Source of the DNA: Linderina pennispora
Taxonomy: Eukaryota; Kickxellomycota; Kickxellomycetes; Kickxellales; Kickxellaceae
Reading direction: 5' to 3'
Length of the DNA: 54,146 bases
Assembly (NCBI RefSeq): GCF_002104995.1
Contig: NW_024468302.1
Coordinates: 1 to 54,146 of the forward strand
Shown here: positions 28,538-38,046 of the stretch, in pieces
Layout of the letters: each line of letters opens with the position of its first letter
How positions within the stretch are numbered: the first letter of the stretch is position 1
Made by a program: the position numbers and the translations under genes
Notes under the pieces: model-generated
Database searches by the model: none
Told to the model about the DNA's origin: nothing
What the model saw: the letters and a program-made list of their open reading frames with translations, nothing else

Positions 28538-31500
28538 ATGTTAGGAGGGCGTTCTCTTATTCACACAGCGCTTGCGCTCACGAGTCTGAGCACTCTGGTC
28601 GCAGGCCTGTTCCCAGATGAGGCTGGGCGCATTGATTGGTACCGGGCGCAGATTGGCGCTCCGACGCAGCTTCTCCCGCACACAAACGCAACGGGCTCAA
28701 CAAACATCTATACGGTCACCGACCGCAACGTGCTAGCTTCGCTCAACCCGCAGACCGGCGACATCGTCTGGCGGCAAGTGCTGGGCGACACCGAGCCGAT
28801 CCAGGCGCTGAAGCTGCGCGGCTCGCAGCTCCTGACGCACTCGGGGCTCAACGCAAGCCACGTGCGCGTGTGGGATGCGCGCTCCGGCAGCCTGCAGTTC
28901 GACTACGCAAAGGAGTCGACTCGCGAGTTCCAGCCAGGCAGCGGTGCTGCCGAGTTCCTGCAGGACAACGCGGGCGTGGTGGCGGTGGTGGGCGATTCGG
29001 TAGTGCGCTTGGACCAGGCCAAGAATGCCCCTGTGTGGCAGACGGCGCTGAACCAGACCGGACGGTATACGCGGATCGTGGTGCAAGACAAATCTGCGTT
29101 TGTGCTGGGCGACGCGCGCCTGACAAAGCGCAAGCAGACCAAGCGTGTGCATGTTGTCGAGGTTGATCTGGAATCAGGACTTGTCAAGCAGCAGTACGAT
29201 GTTGCTGAGGGTCGCGGGCTCGGCAGCAACAACCTGATCGTGCTCGAGTCGCGCGAGTACGGCGCATACATTGTGTGGCGGGAGGAGAAGAACATTGTGT
29301 GGCAGGTGCACCGGATCGGCATGGCAAAGCCTCTGTGGGAGCCGTTCCACGCCAAGGTGGTTCAGGTCGAGCTGATGCCGCCCGAGATGCTGACGTCGAC
29401 CATCACCGAGCTGGATCAGGACCCAGGTGTTGTGCCGGCTACGCCGCGGTTCGTCATGCGCTACACAAAGGACGGCAAGCAGAAGGCAGTCGTGGTCGAG
29501 ATGTTCCGCAAGGGCGACAACCTCGACATGCGCAAGTTTGTCGGCTTCCGCTCCGAGGGTGCTGCAGTGTCGTCTCACTTTAGCAGCGGTGGGAGCGATG
29601 CCCCCAAATACTCTGTGGTTGCAGCACGCTCGCTGGACAACATGTCGTGGCGTGTGTACCAGGACAACAAGAAGCCGACACACACCGGCGAGTTCAAGTA
29701 CGATGCCCAGACATACGGCCCCGTTAAGCGTACGGCGCTGTTCTATGCTGGAGCTGAGCCGCGCGTGCTGGTCCAGACCAAGGGCGGCCTGCTGGCTGCG
29801 TTTGCTCCAGGTAGCGACGAGCCCGTCTGGTTCCGTGACGAGTCCTTGGCGCATGCCAACGACATGGCGTTCCTGGAACTGCAGAGTCCGCCGTCGTCAG
29901 CCGAGAAGGATGCCAAGGCCACCGATCCTGAGATTCTGCCGTCAGCCGTGGCTCGCTACGTGCTGCGCTGGATCCAGACATTTAGCATGCTGATCGACTG
30001 GACCACGTCGGGCTTTGGTCTGTTTGCGTCCTCCAGCGAGCCGATTGTGCTGCCGCCGGCGTCGGTGGCCGAGTCGATTGCACCAGCTGCGCCGCTGGTT
30101 CAGGGCGACCACTTTGGATTCCGCAAGCTCTCAGTGTTTGCCACCTCAACAGGCGTTGTGGCAGCCATCAACACCCAGAGCGGCGCCCGCTCGTGGACGT
30201 TCTTTGTCAGCGATGACGCCGGTGTCCCAGTCAATGTCGAGAAGGTGTTTGTCACCCGCCGCACGCAGCCACTGGCCACCGAGTCCCCGCTGGTGACTGC
30301 AGTAGGTAAATCGGCGTCGGGCAACACTGTAGTTGTGACGCTCGATGCGCTGACTGGTCTGCCAGTCGACAATGCTGCCCAGCGTACCCTGTCGATCCAG
30401 CATGCGAAGGTCCTGGAACTGCCGCACGCCGACCCTGCTTCGGGCCAGCGCCTGCTTGGCCTGGTTGTCGATGGTGAGGAGCCCGAGCTGCACCTGTGGC
30501 CGGCTACTGAGACTGCTGCAAAGGAGTTCTGCAGCGGCACCAAGCCCCTCTACTTTGACCTGGGCGACTCTGCTGGCAGCACGCAGCTGCGCGGGTACCA
30601 CGCCCAGTGCGCCGATGAGTCCCCCTCGGCGGTGGTCAAGGCAGTCCGACAGTTTGCCTTTGATTTGCCTGCCGGCGAGTCGCTGATTAAGGCTGTGGGC
30701 TATGACGGCAAGGAGCGCACGGCACTGATGGGCCGCGTGCTCGGTGACCGCTCGGTGCTGTACAAGTACCTGAACCCGCACCTGATGACCCTGGCCACAC
30801 AGCGCGAGGGCGGCATCGGCATCTACTTGATCGACCGTGTCTCGGGCCGTCTCCTGCACTCGGCTGTGCACGACCAGGCGCAGGTCAGCGCCAGCAAGCC
30901 CTTCCTGGCGCTGCAGACCGAGAGCCGCGTGATCTACCAGTTCTGGCAGGACGGCATTCCCGATAGCCGCGCGCCAGCTGCTGGCTCCAAGCAGGTCAAG
31001 CGCGTCGCCAAGGGATACGTCACTGTGGTTGCCGAGCTGTACGAGAGCGACAAGCCCGACACGCGCGGCACCAGCAAGGACTTCTCGAGCTTCGATGTGC
31101 TGCTGCCACATGTGATCACCTCTGCCTTCACCGCACCCGAGCCCGCATCGGCGCTGGGCGTCACCAGCACCACCAGCCACATCACCACGCGCGACGTGCT
31201 GTTTGGTCTGCAGTCGAGCAAGCTGCTGAGCCTGCCGGACCAGCTGTTCGACCCGCGCCGGCCCAAGAAGGCGCCGACCAAGGACGAAGAAGCCGAGGGC
31301 CTGGTGCCGTATGGCCCAGTTCTGCCGATGGACCCGAAGCGCGTCTTGTCGTACTCGCACAGCGTGGCAGGTATCCGGGCCATCCGCGCTGCGCCAACGC
31401 ACCTCGAGAGCACGTCGCTGGTGGCCGCATATGGCCTGGACCTGTTCTTCACGCGCACCAGCCCGTCGGGCACCTTTGACCAGCTGTCGCCGTCGTTCAG

Positions 31501-31600
31501 CAAGACCAACCTGATTGTGACCATCCTGGCTCTGACCATCGGCTGCGTTGTTGGTGGACCGCTGGTCCGCCGCAAGGTCACCAAGCAAGCGTGGGCGTAG
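28538..31600 (+). CDS. EMC1: ER membrane protein complex subunit 1 (Emc1)
   Basis: This intronless 1020-residue protein has a signal peptide (about 1-23) followed by LFPDEAGRIDWYRAQIG, the conserved Emc1 N-terminus. The luminal PQQ-like beta-propeller includes the typical VLASLNPQTGDIVWRQVL. The C-terminal DUF1620-type region contains DRVSGRLLHSAVHDQAQ and FGLQSSKLLSLPDQLFDPRRP. Near the end are a single transmembrane helix (LIVTILALTIGCVVGGPLV) and a short basic cytosolic tail. Emc1 is the largest luminal subunit of the EMC insertase, which inserts tail-anchored and multipass proteins in the ER. The length matches the family. The 3-kb frame is free of errors. Confidence 0.96.
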   Translation: MLGGRSLIHTALALTSLSTLVAGLFPDEAGRIDWYRAQIGAPTQLLPHTNATGSTNIYTVTDRNVLASLNPQTGDIVWRQVLGDTEPIQALKLRGSQLLTHSGLNASHVRVWDARSGSLQFDYAKESTREFQPGSGAAEFLQDNAGVVAVVGDSVVRLDQAKNAPVWQTALNQTGRYTRIVVQDKSAFVLGDARLTKRKQTKRVHVVEVDLESGLVKQQYDVAEGRGLGSNNLIVLESREYGAYIVWREEKNIVWQVHRIGMAKPLWEPFHAKVVQVELMPPEMLTSTITELDQDPGVVPATPRFVMRYTKDGKQKAVVVEMFRKGDNLDMRKFVGFRSEGAAVSSHFSSGGSDAPKYSVVAARSLDNMSWRVYQDNKKPTHTGEFKYDAQTYGPVKRTALFYAGAEPRVLVQTKGGLLAAFAPGSDEPVWFRDESLAHANDMAFLELQSPPSSAEKDAKATDPEILPSAVARYVLRWIQTFSMLIDWTTSGFGLFASSSEPIVLPPASVAESIAPAAPLVQGDHFGFRKLSVFATSTGVVAAINTQSGARSWTFFVSDDAGVPVNVEKVFVTRRTQPLATESPLVTAVGKSASGNTVVVTLDALTGLPVDNAAQRTLSIQHAKVLELPHADPASGQRLLGLVVDGEEPELHLWPATETAAKEFCSGTKPLYFDLGDSAGSTQLRGYHAQCADESPSAVVKAVRQFAFDLPAGESLIKAVGYDGKERTALMGRVLGDRSVLYKYLNPHLMTLATQREGGIGIYLIDRVSGRLLHSAVHDQAQVSASKPFLALQTESRVIYQFWQDGIPDSRAPAAGSKQVKRVAKGYVTVVAELYESDKPDTRGTSKDFSSFDVLLPHVITSAFTAPEPASALGVTSTTSHITTRDVLFGLQSSKLLSLPDQLFDPRRPKKAPTKDEEAEGLVPYGPVLPMDPKRVLSYSHSVAGIRAIRAAPTHLESTSLVAAYGLDLFFTRTSPSGTFDQLSPSFSKTNLIVTILALTIGCVVGGPLVRRKVTKQAWA

Positions 31601-31648
31601 CACTTCAAAGCATATTTAGATCAATTTTTTCAAAGTTAAACAAAACCC

Positions 31649-33232
31649 TCAGTCCATGTGGATGACGTACTGCGCACGGTCCTTCTTGGACTGTATCCTG
31701 CGGTCCCGCTTCTCGGCAAAGACACTCCGCGTCTCCTTCTTCTGCTCGCGCCGATCGCGCTTGGCATCCTTGAGTTGCTGCTTGCGCAGCCGCTTCTCCT
31801 CCTTTGTCTCGCCCTTGGAGCGGGCCTCGCCCATGTTCTTGCGGTCCTCCTCCTCAACCGCCTCTTCCTTCTCCTCGTCAGGGTTCTCGACCATGGGGAA
31901 GCCAGTCTTGCGCGACACCTTGATTCTGGGCGCCCGCTTCTCGTAGATCGTCGATGGATGGTTGTCCAGTGTCGAGTACGTCGTCAGGATCGTCTGGCAG
32001 TCCCACGGCACGCGCTGCTTCTCCTGGAACTGCTCGTCCAGATCCGCATAGTCGTCGTTGGCTGCACGCTCGTTTGCCTCGTCGATCATCTTCAGGCCCT
32101 TCTCCAGCAGCTCCTTGCGGCTCGCATCGGCGTCCTGGCCCTCCTTGAGCATCGCATTGCGCACCGTCGACAGCTTGCCAGCCCCATCACCGCCCTCGAG
32201 CTTCACCTGCAGGCGCTTGCCTGTCAGCTCGAACTCGCTGAGGAACTCGTCCATCACGTGCTGGAAGTCAGGCCGCGTCGAGATGCTCTTGGCGTTGCCA
32301 TCCGAGTCGTACTCGACGATGCCATGCCCGTCCTCGTCGTACCGCTCATCCTCGCTGTCCGTCTCCTCACGCTCGTACATCGCCTCCACTGCGTCGAACT
32401 GGTCGTCCAGCAGCGTCAGCTTGTCGTTTCGGAACATGGCCGACGAGGACATCGAAAAGTCCGACGCCGCCTCAGGCATATCGTCCGAGAACCCACACTC
32501 GCTGTCCGAGTCGTACTTGCGCTGCGCCTTCATGCGCCGCACGTGCGCGAACACATCCTCGGGATCAAAGTCCTCGTCGTCCTGGAACTCGTCGTACTCA
32601 TCCGACATCTCGGCTCCCTCGGGCGCCTGGTCTGCATTCAGCTGGTCGAGGAAGTCGTCGTCAAACTCCTCAACACCATCGTCTTCAAGGGCCTCCAGTG
32701 CCTCGCGCAGATCCGAGTTCATGTGCGGCTGCGGACCTGTCGGAAATGCCTCTGCCCGGATGTCCATGTGGTGCTGCGACGGCAGCAGCTCCGCCGGCAT
32801 CGCAAACTTGCTCGGCCCCGCCGCCGCCTCCTCCTCCTCCTCCTCAGTGAACTGGATTCCTGCCGCCCGCTCCTTCTTCGCACCAGACGCCTCCAGCATC
32901 ACACCGCCACCGCTGCCCACCACCCGCAGGTGCTTTGTGTAGTCGTACTCCCGGTCATCCAGATACACGCCGTACAATGCAGCCTTGCCGGCATCCCGCG
33001 GTCCATCCAGGTCCTCCTCAGGGATATCGTCAAGTGCAAGGTCCCGCAGGCTCTGCTCCACCGTCTGGTCCGGATCAATCATCTTGCCCTTGTTCTTGGG
33101 CTGCCCGGACTTGCCGACCTCGACGAACACGCGATCCGAGGCACCCTCCTCGAACGCCAGCGGATCGTCTTGCGACCGATACACGAGCTTGTATGTGGTG
33201 GCCTTCTTTTTGTCAATAAACTTCTTTGGCAT
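31649..33232 (-). CDS. LTV1: 40S ribosome biogenesis factor Ltv1
   Basis: This 527-residue protein begins MPKKFIDKKKATTYKLVYRSQDDPLAFEE, the strongly conserved Ltv1 N-terminus. It carries long acidic, probably disordered stretches (for example VEEFDDDFLDQL and EYDEFQDDEDFDPEDVF) and ends in the conserved TGFPMVENP block and a Lys/Arg-rich C-terminal helix. Ltv1 is a late pre-40S assembly factor placed at the head of the subunit near uS3 (Rps3); its phosphorylation and release allow cytoplasmic maturation, and it supports nuclear export. It converges on EMC1 with a 48-base gap. Confidence 0.94.
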   Translation of the reverse strand: MPKKFIDKKKATTYKLVYRSQDDPLAFEEGASDRVFVEVGKSGQPKNKGKMIDPDQTVEQSLRDLALDDIPEEDLDGPRDAGKAALYGVYLDDREYDYTKHLRVVGSGGGVMLEASGAKKERAAGIQFTEEEEEEAAAGPSKFAMPAELLPSQHHMDIRAEAFPTGPQPHMNSDLREALEALEDDGVEEFDDDFLDQLNADQAPEGAEMSDEYDEFQDDEDFDPEDVFAHVRRMKAQRKYDSDSECGFSDDMPEAASDFSMSSSAMFRNDKLTLLDDQFDAVEAMYEREETDSEDERYDEDGHGIVEYDSDGNAKSISTRPDFQHVMDEFLSEFELTGKRLQVKLEGGDGAGKLSTVRNAMLKEGQDADASRKELLEKGLKMIDEANERAANDDYADLDEQFQEKQRVPWDCQTILTTYSTLDNHPSTIYEKRAPRIKVSRKTGFPMVENPDEEKEEAVEEEDRKNMGEARSKGETKEEKRLRKQQLKDAKRDRREQKKETRSVFAEKRDRRIQSKKDRAQYVIHMD

Positions 33233-33379
33233 TTTTGGCTAGTATAATTGAAGGTACAAAAAACGAGTAGAACAAGAGCTGAACCAAAGCTTAGAAAAAA
33301 CTAGTTCAAGGCACTTGCATAAAAATGCAAAAAAAAAACTGGTGATCACCTGCTTAATTAGTCAGGAGCGATCAAGGGT

Positions 33380-33385
33380 TATATA
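33380..33385 (+). promoter_or_regulatory. TATA-like element upstream of the decayed LRR-like gene
   Basis: TATATA within GGGTTATATACATGCC lies about 110 bases before the ATG at 33495, with a pyrimidine-rich leader between (CCTCTACATTCTCCAC and similar). The spacing matches that of the other TATA boxes in this window (about 85-140 bases before the ATG), so the promoter remains recognisable although the gene is broken. Confidence 0.4.
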
Positions 33386-33494
33386 CATGCCTCTCATGAC
33401 CGCATTCTGACATTCCTCTACATTCTCCACTTACACACTCAGCACTGCTTTTTCTCTCGCCATATTCTACTTTGCGCCTCGATTTTCTATAATC

Positions 33495-34796
33495 ATGTCG
33501 CCTGCGCAGATCCTACCAGTCCCAACACTGGAGGCTATCATTGCAATTATAATGCTTGGCTTGCTACCTCGGCCAGAGCCGTGTGCACTATTTCCACCAC
33601 CAAAGCCACCATTTTCGAACAACAGACTACCATTCGGCGACATTTGTAAGGGTTAGCGTTCTACCACACATAATGCGATGTTCCAGAACTTGGACCTCTG
33701 TCTTGACAATAGCCATGGTCACTGTATGAGTGGACCCCCTGCAAATGGCTACGCTACATCCATTAGCCAGCTCAGTATCCGCAAAGCGCTCAGCTGTGAC
33801 AGAACTGCAACATTACATATTCGTCGCTACATGATTGCGGCTGGGTACGCAGCACAGCTATCGATTATCTATTTTCTGCAAACCCCGTACTTCTGTCAGT
33901 TACTAGTCTGACAACCGACTCTTCATTTCCATTTAGCTCCGGGCTGGGTCCACCAGATAGGGTCTATGAAGGCGCTAAGATTCTCACTGATGCGCTAAAG
34001 AGAATATTTCCTAACGTAGATGATGTGCTCTTGAAGTACCACATAGATGGAAAGCTTGTGCTTGTCGGTGACACGCTGCTGACAAGCCTCCACAGGCAGA
34101 TAGAATCAACGCCCGCGGCTGGTTTGGCTCAGCAGTCACAGTTGCAAGGTTTGCACCTGTCAGATGATTCAAACCGGGGAAGTTCCTTGGAGATGGTACA
34201 CCGCTATGCGGAAACCATCGAGAACGTGAAACTCCGCAAAATAGCCCTAGTGCTCGAAACGAGAGATGGGTCCCAGCCATTTTCAGAAGCCTCGACTCCT
34301 TCCACACTGCTCATAGACACACGTATTTCAGGAGAGACTCGCCTGGCCTGTCTGGTTCATCAGACATCGTTGTTTTCCCGATCCTACGAAAGTTTATTTG
34401 CAAGGTCAATCGCCCGTCCCATGACAACGTTGTATTCTGTGGCAATTCACGGATATTGGAGCACGTAGATGTCGAGATGGACACAACATTCGCTCATATC
34501 TTTGACTACATTGGGCTTGTGCGGCTCGCCCGACTGGCCTTTTCGGCGGAACATAATGTTGAGCAGGACAAGTTCAGAGTGTCCATGATAAGCTCTCACG
34601 GATTAGGTTGCTATGCCTACTCGCTAAGCAGTAACCTGCAATTTTTAGCCTGGCTAGGGTGGAATGCACATTGAGCGAGACCATAGCTCTGCACAAGATG
34701 CGCAGTCAGCCGACTGATTACGTGCTAGTGTCAAACGGCTCGGAAAAGCCTCCGCTTGCAAAGTCTCGCGGTTTACCGATTGGTGTCGTATCGTGA
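33495..34796 (+). pseudogene. Decayed F-box/LRR-like family gene
   Basis: An ATG at 33495 opens a 54-codon frame, MSPAQILPVPTLEAIIAIIM..., that resembles an F-box-type N-terminus and stops at 33656. Family-like coding then continues in pieces in changing frames. About 33730-33900 encodes YATSISQLSIRKAL... and IRRYMIAAGYAAQL. About 33930-34468 encodes GLGPPDRVYEGAKILTDALK, RIFPNVDDVLLKYHI and so on. About 34456-34674 encodes VEMDTTFAHIFDYIGLVRL, and about 34650-34796 encodes LARVECTLSETIALHKMRSQ then a stop. At least three frame changes plus an in-frame stop are needed, and no splice sites join the pieces convincingly. Part of the break near 33650 could be an intron (GTAAGG). It appears related to the intact gene at 4376-6013. 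Confidence 0.6.
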
Positions 34797-35189
34797 TGTT
34801 TTGGATTCAGTCATTGGCAGACCAATCAACCTTGCAGCACACCGGTTCAGGCCAATGGCCTGACTATTCTTCGTTCTCAACCAGACATGATTACCAGCTG
34901 TTGCAAACACACTGCCGGTCCATCCAACCAGAACTGGAAGCGCTGCTTGCAAGACAACTACTTGTTAGTGATAAGGCCATCCTTTGAATGCTGTGTTGCA
35001 CAAGTTTCCTTCTTTAGATCGTCAACAGCAGCAAAAGGAAGCCTCGGAAATGCTTCTAGCACTCTTGATATTGGCGTTTGCCGCCTTTCCTTTGCGCAGC
35101 CCAGGGCTTAAATTGAGTGGTGTTTCTACATGTTTTTCGTTATCTCCATCTGATTTTCTCTTTATTGCGCCTGATAATTGAAACCAATA
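34797..35189. other. Intergenic region upstream of the first PEBP gene
   Basis: After the decayed LRR-like gene there are about 390 bases with only stop-broken frames, possibly the last remnants of that gene (for example a frame encoding VIGRPINLAAHRF near 34810). The final 80 bases before ATG 35190 are pyrimidine-rich and serve as the leader of the PEBP gene. No clear TATA box is visible. Confidence 0.4.
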
Positions 35190-36059
35190 ATGCGTTCTTC
35201 TGCCGTTCTCACCGCTCTCACCTGCGCCGTTGGTGTCTACGCCGCTGGAGGTGTCAACTATGACTTCGCCTCGCCTCTCATCGGTAATCTGGAGTCGACT
35301 CAGATCATCCCTGACGTGTTCCCAGCTACCTTTGAGCCCAAGATTTACCTTAATGTTACCTACAACGACGACTCCATCAGCACTGGGGAAATCCTAACTC
35401 CAGCTGACACCGCCAAAGAGCCTACTGTCGTGTATGAGGCCGATCCGTCCAAGTTCTACACTCTGGCTTTCCTTGATGCCGGCGACTCAACAATTCCCAA
35501 CCGTTCAAACGACTTGACGCGCAACTGGCTTGTTGTCAACATCCCGGGTAGCGATATTGCCAAGGGCAGTTCGACTGGCACGCCTTACATGGGCACTAAA
35601 AACCCTGATTGTGGAATGACGCGCTATGTCTACGCACTTGCTGAGCAGCCTAAGGAGATCCCTGACCTTACTGTCTCTGCTTCGCGTGACAAGTTCGATC
35701 TGATGGGCTATTTCAACAGCAACAAGATGACACTGGTTGGCGCAAATTTCATTGTAGCTCTCACTGATAGCAACGAACTCTGCCCTGGTGCCAGCCTTCC
35801 GTCACATGCCGACGATTTCTTTGATGAGTCGGCCTCAGAGCTGTCTTCAGAGTCGTCAGTGGAGCTAGGCTCACTCGACTCGCTCGATTTAGTTGATTCG
35901 GCTGAGTCCCCAACCCACTTTGCTTCAACCAGTACCTCGTCGTCTGGTGCCAAGACTACCCAGCCGAACAGTGCCTCTGGCAATAGCCCTAACGGACTTG
36001 CTCTTTCTCTGATTGCCGCCCTTGCCATGGTCGCTGTTGGCTCAGCCAACTACTTTTAG
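35190..36059 (+). CDS. Secreted PEBP-like protein, GPI-type C-terminus
   Basis: This 289-residue protein has a signal peptide (MRSSAVLTALTCAVGVYAAG) followed by a PEBP (phosphatidylethanolamine-binding/Raf-kinase-inhibitor) fold: IIPDVFPATFEPKIYLNVTY, FYTLAFLDAG, NWLVVNIPGSDIAKG, GMTRYVYALAEQPKEIP and MTLVGANFIVAL. A Ser-rich segment (about residues 220-265) and a hydrophobic end (GLALSLIAALAMVAVG) resemble a GPI-anchor signal, so cell-wall or surface location is inferred. Two pocket signatures of PEBPs are altered: DPDxP reads DAGDSTIP, and the pocket His before WLVVNI is Asn. The frame opens with a TTG at 35178; the first ATG is 35190. It is the first of a tandem array of paralogues. Confidence 0.88.
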   Translation: MRSSAVLTALTCAVGVYAAGGVNYDFASPLIGNLESTQIIPDVFPATFEPKIYLNVTYNDDSISTGEILTPADTAKEPTVVYEADPSKFYTLAFLDAGDSTIPNRSNDLTRNWLVVNIPGSDIAKGSSTGTPYMGTKNPDCGMTRYVYALAEQPKEIPDLTVSASRDKFDLMGYFNSNKMTLVGANFIVALTDSNELCPGASLPSHADDFFDESASELSSESSVELGSLDSLDLVDSAESPTHFASTSTSSSGAKTTQPNSASGNSPNGLALSLIAALAMVAVGSANYF

Positions 36060-36672
36060 TATTGCGTTACTTAGATTCTCGAGCAATATGCCATTTCTAT
36101 ACGCATAGAATAAATTGTCCCAAATCTCAATCTAATGGCTGCTACATCCGCACAACACTGTACATACTGAAGGCAGGCTTGGATCCTTGATACTGCCGCA
36201 GGAGCGTGAGTTATGAGTGCGGATAGTGTTTGCACGCAAGATATGCCACTCATTTCTGCAGATTTTCTGGAGAACACAAGCTGAGCGCCGACAGTCTAGT
36301 AGGCTTTTATCCCAAAGTGCAAGCGCAAATCACGATTTCGCCACACTTGCAGCCCAGCAAGTATACCAAACAGCCATGGTGAGGTTTTCAGAAGAGCAGC
36401 TTTGTTTCCACTTTTCGTACACAAATTCGGGTAGATGTCCAATATTTTTTGCGAAATAAACTGCAGTGTTTGTCTTTCAAAAAATTAGATACTAAGTTTC
36501 TGTGCTGTGCATTGTTGAGAGTGCTGCCAGCCCATCCGCTATGCAGCCATTTTCACTGCGGGAAAACACACATACCACTCTGTATGCAAGATATGTCACA
36601 GTGCAGCCATGTCAGCGAGGATTTCTGGAGACCCTATGCTGTTATATGCAACCCGTTACCTGTGTCTATTTA

Positions 36673-36714
36673 TAGGGATTGTTCGATTCCCAACATCTGC
36701 CTGATTTCTTGGAC
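36673..36714 (+). repeat. Duplicated PEBP promoter segment, copy 1
   Basis: This 42-base stretch (TAGGGATT ... CTGATTTCTTGGAC) matches 37790-37831 at 29 of 42 positions without gaps. It lies about 180-220 bases before the start of the truncated PEBP gene. The other copy holds a similar place, about 215-255 bases before the intact PEBP gene, so the tandem duplication included upstream DNA. Confidence 0.65.
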
Positions 36715-36800
36715 CTCAGGGTTCTCCAGGAATAGTACAATGCTTTTCTCTTTAGCATCAATCCTTTATATGGTCTCCATTGAGGCGATTAGCATATAGA

Positions 36801-36808
36801 TATATATA
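36801..36808 (+). promoter_or_regulatory. TATA box of the truncated PEBP gene
   Basis: TATATATA lies about 85 bases before ATG 36893, followed by a CCCAAGCACAATCCCC-like stretch that resembles the sequence after the TATA of the next paralogue (37913-37920). Confidence 0.55.
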
Positions 36809-36892
36809 GCTATACACCCAAGCACAATCCCCACTTTCATCATCTCGCCTCTGAACTTCCCAGCCATACGCATCTTCTACTCTAAACTAAGG

Positions 36893-37280
36893 ATGCGTGC
36901 ACCTACAATATTCGCTGCCTTCACCTGTGCCCTTGGTATCTACGCCGTTAGAGGTGCCAACAACGACTTTACTAAACCGCTCCTTGAAAATTTGGAACAA
37001 TCCGAACTCATCCCTGATGTGTTCCCGCCATCTTTTAAACCCACGGTTTTCCCTAATGTGACGTACAATGGCGAGATGCTCAACAACAGAAACGTCTTCA
37101 GAGCTGGATTCGCTCGACTCTGTCGAATCTACCTCTCACTCTGCATCAGTTAGGAGCTCGTCATCCAGTGCCGAAACTACTCATCCGAACAGTGCCTCTA
37201 CCAGCAGTCCTACCGGAGCTCTTCTCGCCCTGGCTATTGCCTTCGCCGTGGCCGCTCTTGGCTCATCAAGCTACTATTAG
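36893..37280 (+). pseudogene. Internally deleted PEBP paralogue
   Basis: This starts like its neighbours with a signal peptide (MRAPTIFAAFTCALGIYAV) and the block LIPDVFPPSFKPTVFPNVTY. Near 37080-37095 the sequence then jumps from the position equivalent to the strand before residue 80 straight to the Ser-rich tail (SSELDSLDSVESTSHSAS) and GPI-like end (GALLALAIAFAVAALGSSSYY). About 450 bases of the PEBP core are missing. The junction also changes frame, so the protein as read ends after 86 residues with an unrelated tail. Promoter and both ends are retained. It could still make a short secreted peptide, but a broken gene is more likely. Confidence 0.75.
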
Positions 37281-37789
37281 GCTTTGTTGTATCAATATTT
37301 TCGAAATGAAGCAGGGTGAATGTAAAATAATGCAATAAGCAAGAACCTATGAAGTGGTCATTGGTGTTGCCCACAACCCCTTGTAAATCTGTCCATAATT
37401 ATTGTGCACATATCAGTATCCACATGCGTTAGATGTGAATAGGCTTTTGTCACAGTGTAACGACATCATCGGAACACCGTGGAGGGTTCCTTGGGATTCC
37501 TGTCCATATTTCCATTTCCCACCTTTTTGGTTCGCCTTGGCTTTCATGACTTAGTCTTCCAGACCCAGGACGGATCCGGTTCTGCTGTGGTGCACATGCG
37601 GATCTCTAGTATTCCTTGGATTAAATTGTTTAATAAAGAATGGAGCCAGCTCGCCAATTAATTTTGCAGAAGAAATTGGATTCAATGCTATGGAATGCAA
37701 GAAAACAGCATATGGTATAGCTATTGCAATGAAGGCTGTTAGAAACCCCATGCTACTTTGGCACGGAAATCGGCTCTTTCCTCAATCTG

Positions 37790-37831
37790 TAGGGATTATT
37801 TGATCGACAGTGCTGGTCTGATTTCTCGGAC
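37790..37831 (+). repeat. Duplicated PEBP promoter segment, copy 2
   Basis: This is the partner of 36673-36714 (29 of 42 identical, ungapped). The conserved core is CTGATTTCT-GGAC. It may include a shared regulatory site; alternatively it is just residual similarity from the tandem duplication. Confidence 0.65.
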
Positions 37832-37912
37832 TTTGCTCTATTTTAGAAAATAGCGTGAAGCTGCTTTTATACTCTGACAAGCCAGCTCAGAGGATCCTAA
37901 CCGTGAATACCC

Positions 37913-37920
37913 ATATATAT
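37913..37920 (+). promoter_or_regulatory. TATA box of the second intact PEBP gene
   Basis: ATATATAT within CCCATATATATGTAGC lies about 130 bases before ATG 38047. It is followed by CCCCCTAGCACAAC, similar to the truncated paralogue's promoter. Confidence 0.55.
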
Positions 37921-38046
37921 GTAGCTGCGTCCCCCTAGCACAACTTTTTATAAAACTGCTTTCCTCCTACACGCTGTCAACCCTCTTTCCGTCCCCATTC
38001 CTTTTTCAGCCGAACCGCTCCTTAATCCTAAAATCCGAAACCATTC

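Larger units (their letters stand above)
36060..36892. other. Intergenic region between PEBP paralogues
   Basis: No gene is recognised in these 833 bases. The stretch contains a TATA-like run (36801-36808) and, at 36673-36714, a segment repeated upstream of the next PEBP gene. The rest is AT-rich with short stop-broken frames. Confidence 0.45.
37281..38046. other. Intergenic region upstream of the second intact PEBP gene
   Basis: No gene is recognised. The stretch includes the second copy of the duplicated upstream segment (37790-37831), a TATA run at 37913-37920 and a pyrimidine-rich leader before ATG 38047. Confidence 0.45.

Noticed and set aside
30146-31603. 485-codon frame opposite EMC1
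   Set aside because: Antisense of a highly conserved gene, with no domain signal.
31658-33247. 529-codon frame opposite LTV1
   Set aside because: It mirrors the GC-rich third positions of LTV1; its Leu/Val/Arg-rich sequence has no fold or motif, while LTV1 is unmistakable.
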